Under the pieces are notes generated by a model that did no database searches, was not told the origin of the DNA, and saw nothing but the letters and a program-made list of their open reading frames with translations. A stretch of DNA of 64,000 bases from Nonomuraea soli (GTDB taxonomy: Bacteria; Actinomycetota; Actinomycetes; Streptosporangiales; Streptosporangiaceae): the NCBI RefSeq assembly GCF_013761175.1, contig NZ_JACDUR010000009.1:434001-498000 (forward strand), read 5' to 3'. Position 1 is the first letter of the stretch. Every line of letters begins with the position of its first letter. This document shows positions 17,900 to 25,483 of this stretch, in pieces. The position numbers and the translations under genes were made by a program.

Positions 17900-17929
17900 G
17901 CCGGTTAGCGCTATATATTGGTAAAAGTC

Positions 17930-18172
17930 ATGAGCGAAGAGCACGATCAGACGATCAGGTACCGCAGGCCGACCCCCGGGCAGCCCGCGCAGCCTCCCGA
18001 GCCGCCTCAGACGGTGCGCCTGCCGTACACCCCCGACCTGTTCCCCGACGTGGCCCACGTCGAGGCCAAGCCGCCGCGCTCGGCCTGGTGGTGGGTGGTC
18101 GTGGCCAGCGTGCTGCTGGCCGTCGTGGCCGCCGCGGCCATCGCCATCGTGCTCTGGTCCACCGGAGGCTAG
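17930..18172 (+). CDS. Small single-pass membrane protein
   Basis: 80 residues from ATG 17930 (MSEEHDQTIRYRR). A Pro-rich N-terminal 50 residues and one hydrophobic segment (SAWWWVVVASVLLAVVAAAA). A TATATT -10 box at 17913-17918, 11 nt upstream, suggests a near-leaderless transcript. Its TAG overlaps the TAG of the convergent gene in a shared CTAG (18169-18172). Function unknown. Confidence 0.65.
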   Translation: MSEEHDQTIRYRRPTPGQPAQPPEPPQTVRLPYTPDLFPDVAHVEAKPPRSAWWWVVVASVLLAVVAAAAIAIVLWSTGG

Positions 18173-18621
18173 ACCCGGGTGAACTCCATCACCCAGTTGG
18201 TCTCCCAGGTCTGCTCGCCGTCGGTCGAGAAGGCCTGCTCCCAGCGGGCGTGCGTGTCGTCGATCCGCGTCCAGACGAAACGGCAGCGGATCGGCGTGCC
18301 CTCCCAGACCTCGTCGGAGTAGAACGTGCCGACGTCGCCCTCCCAGCGTCCGACGACCGGGACCGGGTCGAGCGAGCCGTTGCGGCTCGAGGCCCAGTAG
18401 ATCGACCACAGCCCGGTCTCCGGGTCGCGGAAGCGCACGGTCAGTCCGTTGTAGCCGCGGGTCGGGAAGTGCACCTCGTCGAAGCTGGCGTTGCCGTCGA
18501 AGTGCCTGCTGGCCACCGTGCGCCCGGGGAACTCCTCCCAGTCGTCGCAGCCGGCCAGGCGCTTGAGCAGATAGCGGTTGTGCACGTCCCACGTGCCGGC
18601 GAGGAAGTCGAAATCACTCAT
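18169..18621 (-). CDS. Conserved hypothetical, lipocalin-like (DUF1579-like)
   Basis: 150 residues from ATG 18621 (MSDFDFLAGTWDVHNRYL). The opening FLAGTWDVHNRYL and alternating strands with many aromatic residues (GLWSIYWASS, GTFYSDEVWEGTPIRCRF) resemble small beta-barrel proteins of the DUF1579/THAP4 type. It is divergent from the WYL regulator across a 44-nt gap containing a palindromic operator, so it is the probable regulated target. Confidence 0.65.
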   Translation of the reverse strand: MSDFDFLAGTWDVHNRYLLKRLAGCDDWEEFPGRTVASRHFDGNASFDEVHFPTRGYNGLTVRFRDPETGLWSIYWASSRNGSLDPVPVVGRWEGDVGTFYSDEVWEGTPIRCRFVWTRIDDTHARWEQAFSTDGEQTWETNWVMEFTRV

Positions 18622-18641
18622 GGCAGGACCGTAGGCCCGGG

Positions 18642-18664
18642 TCACTGCCATCTATTGTCAGTGA
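18642..18664. promoter_or_regulatory. Operator palindrome between hypothetical and WYL regulator
   Basis: Arms TCACTGCCA (18642-18650) and TGTCAGTGA (18656-18664) match at 8 of 9 positions around a 5-nt spacer. It fills most of the divergent gap and ends 2 nt before the regulator ATG at 18666. Likely bound by the WYL regulator itself to control both genes. Confidence 0.6.
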
Positions 18665-18665
18665 T

Positions 18666-19640
18666 ATGCGCGCTTCCCGACTGCTGTCGATCCTGCTCCT
18701 GCTGCAGACCCGCGGCCGCATGACCGCCAGGGAGCTGGCCGACCGGCTGGAGGTCTCGGTCCGCACCATCTACCGCGACGTGGAGTCGCTGCACGCCGCC
18801 GGGGTCCCGCTGTACGGCGACGCCGGGCCGTCGGGCGGCTACCAGCTCCTGGAGGGCTACCGCACCAGGCTGACCGGGCTGACGGCCGACGAGGCGGAGT
18901 CGATGTTCCTCGCCGGGCTGCCGGGACCCGCCGCCGAGCTGGGCCTGGGCAGCGTGGTCGCCGCCGCCCAGCTCAAGCTCAAGGCGGCGCTGCCCCTGGA
19001 GCTGCGCGACCGCGCCGAGCGCATCCAGGAACGTTTCCACCTCGACGCGCCCGGCTGGTATCGCGAGCGTGACGAGCTGCCGTTCCTGCCTGCCGTGGCC
19101 GAGGCGGTGTGGAACCAGCGGGCGATCGAGGTGCGCTATCGCCGCTGGGCGCCGCCCCACCTGGTCAACCGGCGGCTGGAGCCGTACGGGCTGGTCGTCA
19201 AGGCGGGCCGCTGGTACGTCGTCGCCCGCAGCGGCGAGCAGGTGCGCACCTACCGGGTCTGGCAGATCCAGGAGCTGCACCCGCTCGACGAGGGTTTCGA
19301 GCGGCCCGCCGGCTTCGTGCTGGCCGATTACTGGCTCGGCTACCTCAGGGAGTTCGAGGAGCGCCTGCGCCAGGGGCAGGCCACGGTACGGCTGTCGCCG
19401 CGCGGGCTGGAGCGGCTGGGCGACATGATGACGCCGGGTGTGGTCGCGGCGGCGCGGGAGAGCGCCTCGGCGCCCGACGCCGACGGCTGGGTGACCGCGA
19501 CGCTGCCGATCGAGGGCGCCGAGCACGCCTGCAGCGAGTTCCTTCGGCTGGGCATGGACGTCGAGGTCCTGGAGCCCGCCGGGTTGCGCGACCTGATGCG
19601 GCGGCACGCCGCGGTGCTGGCCCGCCTCTACGGGGAGTGA
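18666..19640 (+). CDS. YafY-family HTH-WYL transcriptional regulator
   Basis: 324 residues. An N-terminal winged helix-turn-helix (about 1-60; MTARELADRLEVSVRTIYRDVESL) is followed by GDAGPSGGYQLLEGYRTRLTGLT and a WYL ligand-sensing domain (about 140-225; RLEPYGLVVKAGRWYVVARS). A C-terminal WCX-type domain follows. Ligand unknown. The ATG is 2 nt from the palindrome at 18642-18664, so transcription is probably leaderless and autoregulated. Confidence 0.88.
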   Translation: MRASRLLSILLLLQTRGRMTARELADRLEVSVRTIYRDVESLHAAGVPLYGDAGPSGGYQLLEGYRTRLTGLTADEAESMFLAGLPGPAAELGLGSVVAAAQLKLKAALPLELRDRAERIQERFHLDAPGWYRERDELPFLPAVAEAVWNQRAIEVRYRRWAPPHLVNRRLEPYGLVVKAGRWYVVARSGEQVRTYRVWQIQELHPLDEGFERPAGFVLADYWLGYLREFEERLRQGQATVRLSPRGLERLGDMMTPGVVAAARESASAPDADGWVTATLPIEGAEHACSEFLRLGMDVEVLEPAGLRDLMRRHAAVLARLYGE

Positions 19641-19664
19641 ACCGGCTTGTCGCGCGGAGGCGAG

Positions 19665-20597
19665 TCAGGGTCTGGAGTGGTGGCGCAGACGCATGACGTC
19701 GAACGTGCGGGTGACGTGAAAGCCCGCCTTGAGGTAGAGGTGGTAGGCGGGCGTGTCCTGCCCGGTCCACAGGAACCAGGCGGTGTGCAGGCCTTCCGCG
19801 CGCATCCTGGCCAGGGTCCGGTGCAGGAGGATCTTGCCGAGCCCGGCGCCGCGTTCCTCCGGGTCCACGCCGAAGGGGCCGAACCGCTCGGCCGGCCCCT
19901 CGTAGGCGCCGTAGGCGGTGAAACCGACGATGCGGTCGTTCCTCGCGATGAGCAGACGCGCGTTATCCCGGAATTTTCTGATCGCCTCGCCCCAGTCGGG
20001 ATTGAACCCCGCCGCGAACCGCACCAGCTCCGGCAGCTCCCCGTCCACCGGCTCGCGCACCTCGTACCCGGACGGCAGGCCCGTAGGGGGCGGCGCGTAG
20101 GCGGCCAGGCCGCGGTCCATCGCCACCGCCGTCGTCACCTTCTCGAATCCCCGCCCCCGCAGCAGCGCGCCCGCCGCCGGATAGAGCTCGGGGTCGACGC
20201 CCGGCAGCAGGTAATGGGGCGTGTAACAGGCGAAGTCGACCCGCCGCCGATCGCGGAGGAACTCCAGCGCCGCCTCGAGCAGCCGTGCGCCCAGCCCGCT
20301 CCCCCGGTGCTCGGGCGTCACGAAGAGGAACGGGATCCACCCGGTCTCCGGCTCCAGGTCCAGTCCCGGCGCGAGGGGCGTCAGCCGCCTGATCGCGTAG
20401 GCGCAGCCCGCCACCCGGCCCGCGTCGTCGGCCACGATCAGCCCGCCGGGGTCGAAGTTGGGGTCGAGCAGCACCTTGTCGCGCCACCACCGAGAGGTGA
20501 CGGGGTCGGCGGGCATGCTCAGGTTCCATGCCTCGACCAGGGCCTGCTCGTCACCGGGGAGAAAGGTCCGCACCCGGCGGTGACCGGGAGAGCTCAC
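19665..20597 (-). CDS. Double-domain GNAT N-acetyltransferase
   Basis: 310 residues from GTG 20597, which overlaps the TGA of the upstream LacI gene (GTGA, 20594-20597). Two acetyl-CoA binding patterns: VTPEHRGSGLGARLLEAAL in the first half and VDPEERGAGLGKILLHRTL in the second. The substrate is not predictable. Coupling to the hemicellulose LacI regulator is unusual and may mean it acts on the regulator or on a locus metabolite; that is speculation. Confidence 0.85.
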   Translation of the reverse strand: MSSPGHRRVRTFLPGDEQALVEAWNLSMPADPVTSRWWRDKVLLDPNFDPGGLIVADDAGRVAGCAYAIRRLTPLAPGLDLEPETGWIPFLFVTPEHRGSGLGARLLEAALEFLRDRRRVDFACYTPHYLLPGVDPELYPAAGALLRGRGFEKVTTAVAMDRGLAAYAPPPTGLPSGYEVREPVDGELPELVRFAAGFNPDWGEAIRKFRDNARLLIARNDRIVGFTAYGAYEGPAERFGPFGVDPEERGAGLGKILLHRTLARMRAEGLHTAWFLWTGQDTPAYHLYLKAGFHVTRTFDVMRLRHHSRP

Positions 20598-21628
20598 TCG
20601 GACTCCGCCTGCCTGTTGTTCCGTGCACGGAACGGCGCCGTGCTGCCCCGGATCACCAGCTCGGTGCCGAGCTCGACCCGCCTCTGCATGAGCGGTTCGT
20701 CCTCGGCGAGGGCGACGAGCATGGTGGCCGCCGTCGCGCCCATCTCCACCAGGGGCTGGCGCACGGTGGTGAGCGGCGGGATGGCCCACCGCCATGCGGG
20801 CATGTCGTCGAAGCCGACCACGCTGAGATCCGTGGGGATGCGCAGCCCCAGCTCGTGGGCGGCGTGGTAGACGCCGATGGCCTGCCCGTCGTTGGCCGCG
20901 AAGATCGCGCTCGGCGGATCGCGCAGCTCCATCAGCCGGCGGGTGTGAAAGATCCCGTCGGTGATCTGAAACGTCCCCTGGCGGATCAGGTCCGGGTCGA
21001 CCGGCACCCCTGCCGCGTCGAGCGCGGCCCGGTACCCGTCGAGGCGTGCCCTGCTGGAGAGCGCCCACTCGGCTCCGGTGATCGTGGCGATCCGGCGATG
21101 GCCCAGTTCGAGCAGGTGACGCGTGGCGTCCAGCCCTCCGCTCCAGTTCGTGGCCCCGACCGACGGCACCCCTCGCCCCGGATCGCCGGCGGGGTCGAGC
21201 ACGACCAGGGGGATCTCACGGGTGTCCAGCCGGATCCGCTGCTCCTCGGTCGGGCCGGAGAACACGGTGATGACTCCCGCGGGGCGGCGGCTCAGCACGC
21301 CCTCGATCCACTGGTGCCCCGGGACGTGCCGGCCGCCAAGCTCGGAGATCACCACGCTCAGCCCATGGCGTCCGGCGACCGACTGGACGCCTTTGACGAC
21401 CTCTATCGGATAGTCGCCGGCCAGCTCGTGGAAGACGACCTCGATGAGGCCCGCCGGCCTGATGCGACGCCGTTGCCGTCGGAATCCGTGTTCCTGGATG
21501 AGGCCCTCGACCAGGGCCCTCGTCTCGGATCCCACCTCCGACCTGCCGTTGACCACCTTCGAGACGGTCGCCACGGAGACCCCCGCCAGCGCGGCCAGCT
21601 GGGCGAGGGTCAGCGCTTCGGAGGTCAC
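20594..21628 (-). CDS. LacI-family repressor of the hemicellulose locus
   Basis: 344 residues from GTG 21628, with TAGACT 7 nt upstream (leaderless). N-terminal helix-turn-helix LAALAGVSVATVSKVVNGR and hinge, then a periplasmic-binding-protein-like sugar domain (GLIEVVFHELAGDYPIEVVKGV; FAANDGQAIGVY; LSVVGFDDMPAW). It is divergent from the GH43/GH62/GH27 block. Palindromic TGTTARCGCTAACA sites of the LacI type occur at 21886 and 32144, at the promoter ends of both enzyme blocks. The likely inducer is a xylo- or arabino-oligosaccharide (inference). Confidence 0.9.
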   Translation of the reverse strand: MTSEALTLAQLAALAGVSVATVSKVVNGRSEVGSETRALVEGLIQEHGFRRQRRRIRPAGLIEVVFHELAGDYPIEVVKGVQSVAGRHGLSVVISELGGRHVPGHQWIEGVLSRRPAGVITVFSGPTEEQRIRLDTREIPLVVLDPAGDPGRGVPSVGATNWSGGLDATRHLLELGHRRIATITGAEWALSSRARLDGYRAALDAAGVPVDPDLIRQGTFQITDGIFHTRRLMELRDPPSAIFAANDGQAIGVYHAAHELGLRIPTDLSVVGFDDMPAWRWAIPPLTTVRQPLVEMGATAATMLVALAEDEPLMQRRVELGTELVIRGSTAPFRARNNRQAESE

Positions 21629-21709
21629 AGCGGGAGTCTACCCTTCTGTGATCGTTCGGGAAGTTAGCAAGATTCGGCCCGAAATCTACGGTTGCCAACA
21701 GGTAACTTC

Positions 21710-21726
21710 TGTGAAATTTTCACAGT
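21710..21726. promoter_or_regulatory. Perfect palindrome with GAAA-T-TTTC core
   Basis: CTGTGAAA and TTTCACAG arms around one T, in the gap between lacI and the first GH43 gene. The same core recurs at 31933 and 31997 upstream of the xylanase. GAAA-N-TTTC elements are known upstream of Streptomyces xylanase genes and have been tied to their repression. Confidence 0.6.
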
Positions 21727-21818
21727 CACGGGCAGCGTGGCACGATCTTCCCCGGCGCGAACAGCCTGGCCGGGGAGCGTGAGGCGAGCGAGGCCCGGGT
21801 CGGCGAGACGACGTCTCG

Positions 21819-21847
21819 TTGACGACGGCACAAGCGTCAGATGTACT
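21819..21847 (+). promoter_or_regulatory. Promoter of the forward glycosidase operon
   Basis: TTGACG (21819-21824), 17-nt spacer, TGTACT (21842-21847); predicted start of transcription near 21854. The LacI-type operator begins about 32 nt downstream, in a position to block elongation or initiation. The -35 TTG is an in-frame apparent start codon and should not be taken as the translation start. Confidence 0.6.
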
Positions 21848-21884
21848 CCGCGACAACGTATCGGCCGAAGGATTGGACGTCAGA

Positions 21885-23939
21885 TTGTTAACGCTAACAT
21901 TGCCTGGCCGCCTCCGGCGAACGCTTGCCGTACTGGCGTCATCGCTGCTCATCGCCGTTTTCCTCATCGCACCGCGCGCCGAGGCGGCGACCGTCGACAC
22001 CAACGCCTGGTACGTCCTGATCAACCGCAACAGCGGCAAGGCCCTGGACGTCTACAACCTCTCCACCGCCGACGGCGGCCGGATCACCCAGTGGACCAGG
22101 AACGACCAGAACCAGCAGCAGTGGCAGTTCGTCGACTCCGGCGGCGGCTACTACCGCCTCAAGTCACGCCACTCGGGCAAGGTCCTCGACGTCTACAACT
22201 TCTCGACCGCCAACGGCGGCTCGATCGTGCAGTGGAGCGACCTGAACGGCACCAACCAGCAGTGGCGCCTGGCCGACAGCGCCGGCGGCCACGTCAGGCT
22301 CATCTCCCGCCACAGCAACAAGGCACTGGAGGTCCAGGGCGCCTCCACCGCCGACAACGCCAACATCGTGCAGTACGACGACTGGGGCGGCAACAACCAG
22401 CAGTGGCAGCTCGTCCAGGTCGACGGCGGCAACCCCGGGCCCGGCGGCAGCTACACCAACCCGGTCGTCTGGCAGGACTTCGCCGACGGCGACATCATCC
22501 GGGTCGGCGACGCCTACTACTACTCCGCCTCGACCATGCACTACTCGCCGGGCGCTCCGATCCTGCGCTCCTACAACCTGGTCGACTGGGAGTACGCCGG
22601 CCACTCGGTGCCGAGGCTCGACTTCGGTTCCGGCGCCTACGACCTGAACGGCGGCCGCGCGTACGTGAAGGGCATCTGGGCCTCGACCCTGAACCACCGT
22701 CCCAGCAACGGCACGTACTACTGGATCGGCTGCGTGGAGTTCAACCGTACCTACGTGTACACCGCCTCCGCCGTGGACGGCACCTGGACCAAGCGGTCAC
22801 AGATCAACAACTGCTACTACGACGCCGGCCTGCTCGTCGACACCGACGACACGATGTACGTCGCGTACGGCAACGGCACGATCAGCGTCGCCCAGCTCTC
22901 CCCCGACGGCCTCAGCCAGGTGCGCGCCCAGCAGGTCTTCCAGACGCCGTCGAGCGTCGGCACGCTGGAGGGAGCACGCTTCTACAAGCGCGGCGGCTAC
23001 TACTACATCTGGCTCACCCGCCCGGCCAACGGCCAGTACGTGCTCCGCTCGACCTCCCCGTGGGGCCCGTACGAGATGCGCCAGGTCCTGCTGAACATGC
23101 CAGGACCGATCTCCGGCGGCGGAGTCCCCCACCAGGGCGGGCTCGTGCAGACCCAGGCGGGCGACTGGTACTACATGTCGTTCGTCGACGCCTACCCCGG
23201 CGGCCGCGTCCCGGCGCTCGCCCCCATCACGTGGACCGACGGCTGGCCGGCCGTACAGACGGTCAACGGCGGCTGGGGCGTGAACTACCCGCGGCCCGCC
23301 ATCCAGACCAGCCGCACGGTGGCCCCGATGATCGGCCCCGACGCCTTCACCTCGAGCGGCCTCGGCCACCGGTGGGAGTGGAACCACAACCCCGACACCA
23401 GCCGCTACTCCACCGGCAACGGCCTGCGCCTGCAGACGGCCACGGTCACCAACGACCTCTACAACGCCCGCAACACCCTGACCCACCGCATCCAGGGCCC
23501 CTCGTCGACCGCGACGATCGAGCTCGACTACTCCCAGATGGCCAACGGCGACCGCGCCGGCCTCGCCATGCTGCGTGACCAGTCGGCCTGGATCGGCGTC
23601 AGGCGTGACAACGGCGTCAACCGGGTTGTGATGACCGGCGGGCTGACCATGAACAGCTCGTGGGAGACCACCGGCACCGGCTCGGAGCAGGCGGGCGCCG
23701 CCGTCTCCGGCGGCCGGATCTGGCTCAGGGTCAGTGCCGACATCCGGCCGGGTACCGGCAGGCAGGCCCGCTTCTCCTACAGCACCGACGGGACGACCTT
23801 CGTCGGCCTCGGCCCCGCCTTCACCTTGAACAACGCCTGGCAGTTCTTCATGGGATACCGCTTCGGGATCTTCAACTACGCCACCCAAGCCCTGGGAGGA
23901 GCGGTGACCGTACGCCGCTTCGACCTGACCACCCCCTGA
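21885..23939 (+). CDS. Secreted CBM13-GH43 glycosidase (beta-xylosidase/arabinofuranosidase type)
   Basis: 684 residues if translation starts at TTG 21885; TTG 21873 or 21900 are also possible because no start has a good Shine-Dalgarno. Signal peptide LRRTLAVLASSLLIAVFLIAPRAEA. Ricin-type CBM13 lectin (about 35-180) with three QxW repeats (QQQWQF, NQQWRL, NQQWQL). Then the GH43 five-bladed propeller, beginning NPVVWQDFADGDIIRVGDAYYY with the catalytic-base Asp in this block, and a C-terminal beta-sandwich. GH43 enzymes remove xylose or arabinose from hemicellulose. First gene of the forward block and coupled to the GH62 gene. Confidence 0.85.
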   Translation: MLTLTLPGRLRRTLAVLASSLLIAVFLIAPRAEAATVDTNAWYVLINRNSGKALDVYNLSTADGGRITQWTRNDQNQQQWQFVDSGGGYYRLKSRHSGKVLDVYNFSTANGGSIVQWSDLNGTNQQWRLADSAGGHVRLISRHSNKALEVQGASTADNANIVQYDDWGGNNQQWQLVQVDGGNPGPGGSYTNPVVWQDFADGDIIRVGDAYYYSASTMHYSPGAPILRSYNLVDWEYAGHSVPRLDFGSGAYDLNGGRAYVKGIWASTLNHRPSNGTYYWIGCVEFNRTYVYTASAVDGTWTKRSQINNCYYDAGLLVDTDDTMYVAYGNGTISVAQLSPDGLSQVRAQQVFQTPSSVGTLEGARFYKRGGYYYIWLTRPANGQYVLRSTSPWGPYEMRQVLLNMPGPISGGGVPHQGGLVQTQAGDWYYMSFVDAYPGGRVPALAPITWTDGWPAVQTVNGGWGVNYPRPAIQTSRTVAPMIGPDAFTSSGLGHRWEWNHNPDTSRYSTGNGLRLQTATVTNDLYNARNTLTHRIQGPSSTATIELDYSQMANGDRAGLAMLRDQSAWIGVRRDNGVNRVVMTGGLTMNSSWETTGTGSEQAGAAVSGGRIWLRVSADIRPGTGRQARFSYSTDGTTFVGLGPAFTLNNAWQFFMGYRFGIFNYATQALGGAVTVRRFDLTTP
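21886..21899. promoter_or_regulatory. LacI-type operator, site 1
   Basis: TGTTAACGCTAACA is a palindrome with one central asymmetry, of the TGTTAGCGCTAACA type bound by actinobacterial LacI sugar repressors. It overlaps the likely start region of the first GH43 gene and lies 258 nt from the lacI start codon. A perfect copy is at 32144-32157. Confidence 0.75.
21990..22442 (+). repeat. Duplicated CBM13 module, copy 1
   Basis: Encodes the lectin module of the GH43 enzyme. The core 22083-22421 differs from 24137-24475 at only 5 of 339 positions (counted by eye), and its first 224 bases are identical. Copy 2 is in the GH62 gene. Confidence 0.95.
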
Positions 23940-23956
23940 TGGAATCGGAGCAGCAC

Positions 23957-25405
23957 GTGCGAATCAAACCCCTGGCCGTCCTCGCGACCCTGGCCGCGTT
24001 ACTGGTGAGCCTGTTCGTGGCCGTCCAGCCGGCGAACGCGGCCACCGTCGACACCAACGCGTGGTACGTCCTGGTCAACCGCAACAGCGGCAAGGCCCTG
24101 GACGTCTACAACCTGGCGACCAACGACGGCGCCCGCATCACCCAGTGGACCAGGAACGACCAGAACCAGCAGCAGTGGCAGTTCGTCGACTCCGGCGGCG
24201 GCTACTACCGCCTCAAGTCACGCCACTCGGGCAAGGTCCTCGACGTCTACAACTTCTCGACCGCCAACGGCGGCTCGATCGTGCAGTGGAGCGACCTGAA
24301 CGGCACCAACCAGCAGTGGCGCCTGGCCGACAGCGCCGGCGGCCACGTCAGGCTCATCTCGCGCCACAGCAACAAGGCGCTGGAGGTCCAGGGCGCCTCG
24401 ACCGCCGACAACGCCAACATCGTGCAGTACGACGACTGGGGCGGCGCCAACCAGCAGTGGCAGCTCGTCCAGGTCGGCGGCGGAGGCAACCCCGGGCCCT
24501 GCGAGCTCCCGTCGAGCTACCGCTGGACCTCGACGGGCCCGCTGGCCCAGCCGAGGTCGGGATGGGTCTCGCTCAAGGACTTCACCGTCGCCCCGTACAA
24601 CGGCAGGCACCTGGTCTACGCGACCACGCACGACACCGGCACCCGGTGGGGCTCGATGAACTTCGGCCTGTTCACCAACTGGTCGGAGATGGCCTCGGCC
24701 AGCCAGAACGCGATGACCAACTCCACGGTCGCGCCCACGCTGTTCTACTTCGCCCCGAAGAACGTCTGGGTGCTCGCCTACCAGTGGGGCGGGACCGCCT
24801 TCTCCTACCGCACGTCGAGCGATCCGACCAACCCGAACGGCTGGTCGGCGCAGCAGGTGCTCTTCTCGGGCAGCATCAGCGGCTCGGGAACCGGGCCCAT
24901 CGACCAGACCCTCATCGGCGACAGCCAGAACATGTACCTGTTCTTCGCCGGCGACAACGGCAAGATCTACCGGGCGAGCATGCCGATCGGCAACTTCCCC
25001 GGCAGCTTCGGCTCGACCTCGACCGTGATCATGAGTGACACGACGAACAACCTGTTCGAGGCCGTCCAGGTCTACAAGCTCCAGAACCAGAACAGGTACC
25101 TCATGATCGTCGAGGCGATCGGCGCCCAGGGCCGCTACTTCCGCTCGTTCACGGCCACCAGCCTGAACGGTTCGTGGACCCCGCAGGCCGCCACCGAGAG
25201 CAACCCGTTCGCGGGCAAGGTCAACAGCGGCGCCACGTGGACCAACGACATCAGCCACGGCGAGCTGATCCGCACCAGCGCCGACCAGACCTTCACGGTG
25301 GATCCCTGCAACCTGCAGCTCCTCTACCAGGGCCGCAGCCCCAACTCCGGCGGCGACTACGGCCTGCTGCCGTACCGTCCGGGCCTGCTGACGCTGCAGC
25401 GCTGA
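23957..25405 (+). CDS. Secreted CBM13-GH62 alpha-L-arabinofuranosidase
   Basis: 482 residues from GTG 23957 (CGGAG 6 nt upstream); an ATG at 23939 overlapping the previous stop (TGATG) is the alternative. Signal peptide MRIKPLAVLATLAALLVSLFVAVQPANA. CBM13 (about 30-175), then a GH62 domain starting CELPSSYRWTSTGPLAQP with SGWVSLKDFTVAPYNG and VYATTHDTGTRWGSM. GH62 enzymes release arabinofuranose from singly substituted xylose in arabinoxylan. Second gene of the forward operon, followed by a strong terminator. Confidence 0.92.
   Translation: MRIKPLAVLATLAALLVSLFVAVQPANAATVDTNAWYVLVNRNSGKALDVYNLATNDGARITQWTRNDQNQQQWQFVDSGGGYYRLKSRHSGKVLDVYNFSTANGGSIVQWSDLNGTNQQWRLADSAGGHVRLISRHSNKALEVQGASTADNANIVQYDDWGGANQQWQLVQVGGGGNPGPCELPSSYRWTSTGPLAQPRSGWVSLKDFTVAPYNGRHLVYATTHDTGTRWGSMNFGLFTNWSEMASASQNAMTNSTVAPTLFYFAPKNVWVLAYQWGGTAFSYRTSSDPTNPNGWSAQQVLFSGSISGSGTGPIDQTLIGDSQNMYLFFAGDNGKIYRASMPIGNFPGSFGSTSTVIMSDTTNNLFEAVQVYKLQNQNRYLMIVEAIGAQGRYFRSFTATSLNGSWTPQAATESNPFAGKVNSGATWTNDISHGELIRTSADQTFTVDPCNLQLLYQGRSPNSGGDYGLLPYRPGLLTLQR
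24044..24499 (+). repeat. Duplicated CBM13 module, copy 2
   Basis: Near-identical partner of 21990-22442, with one extra glycine codon near the linker. See copy 1 for the identity count. Confidence 0.95.
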
Positions 25406-25413
25406 CGGTCTGA

Positions 25414-25448
25414 CACGGGCGGGCTCGGCACGACCGAGCCCGCCCGTG
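25414..25448 (+). terminator. Strong terminator after the GH62 gene
   Basis: A perfect 15-bp stem (25414-25428 with 25434-25448) with a 5-nt loop, 9 nt after the GH62 stop. It may reduce readthrough into the next GH43 gene, which begins 36 nt later. Confidence 0.8.
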
Positions 25449-25483
25449 CTGTGCCCCGGCCCGCCCGTCCCGAAAGGATCATC

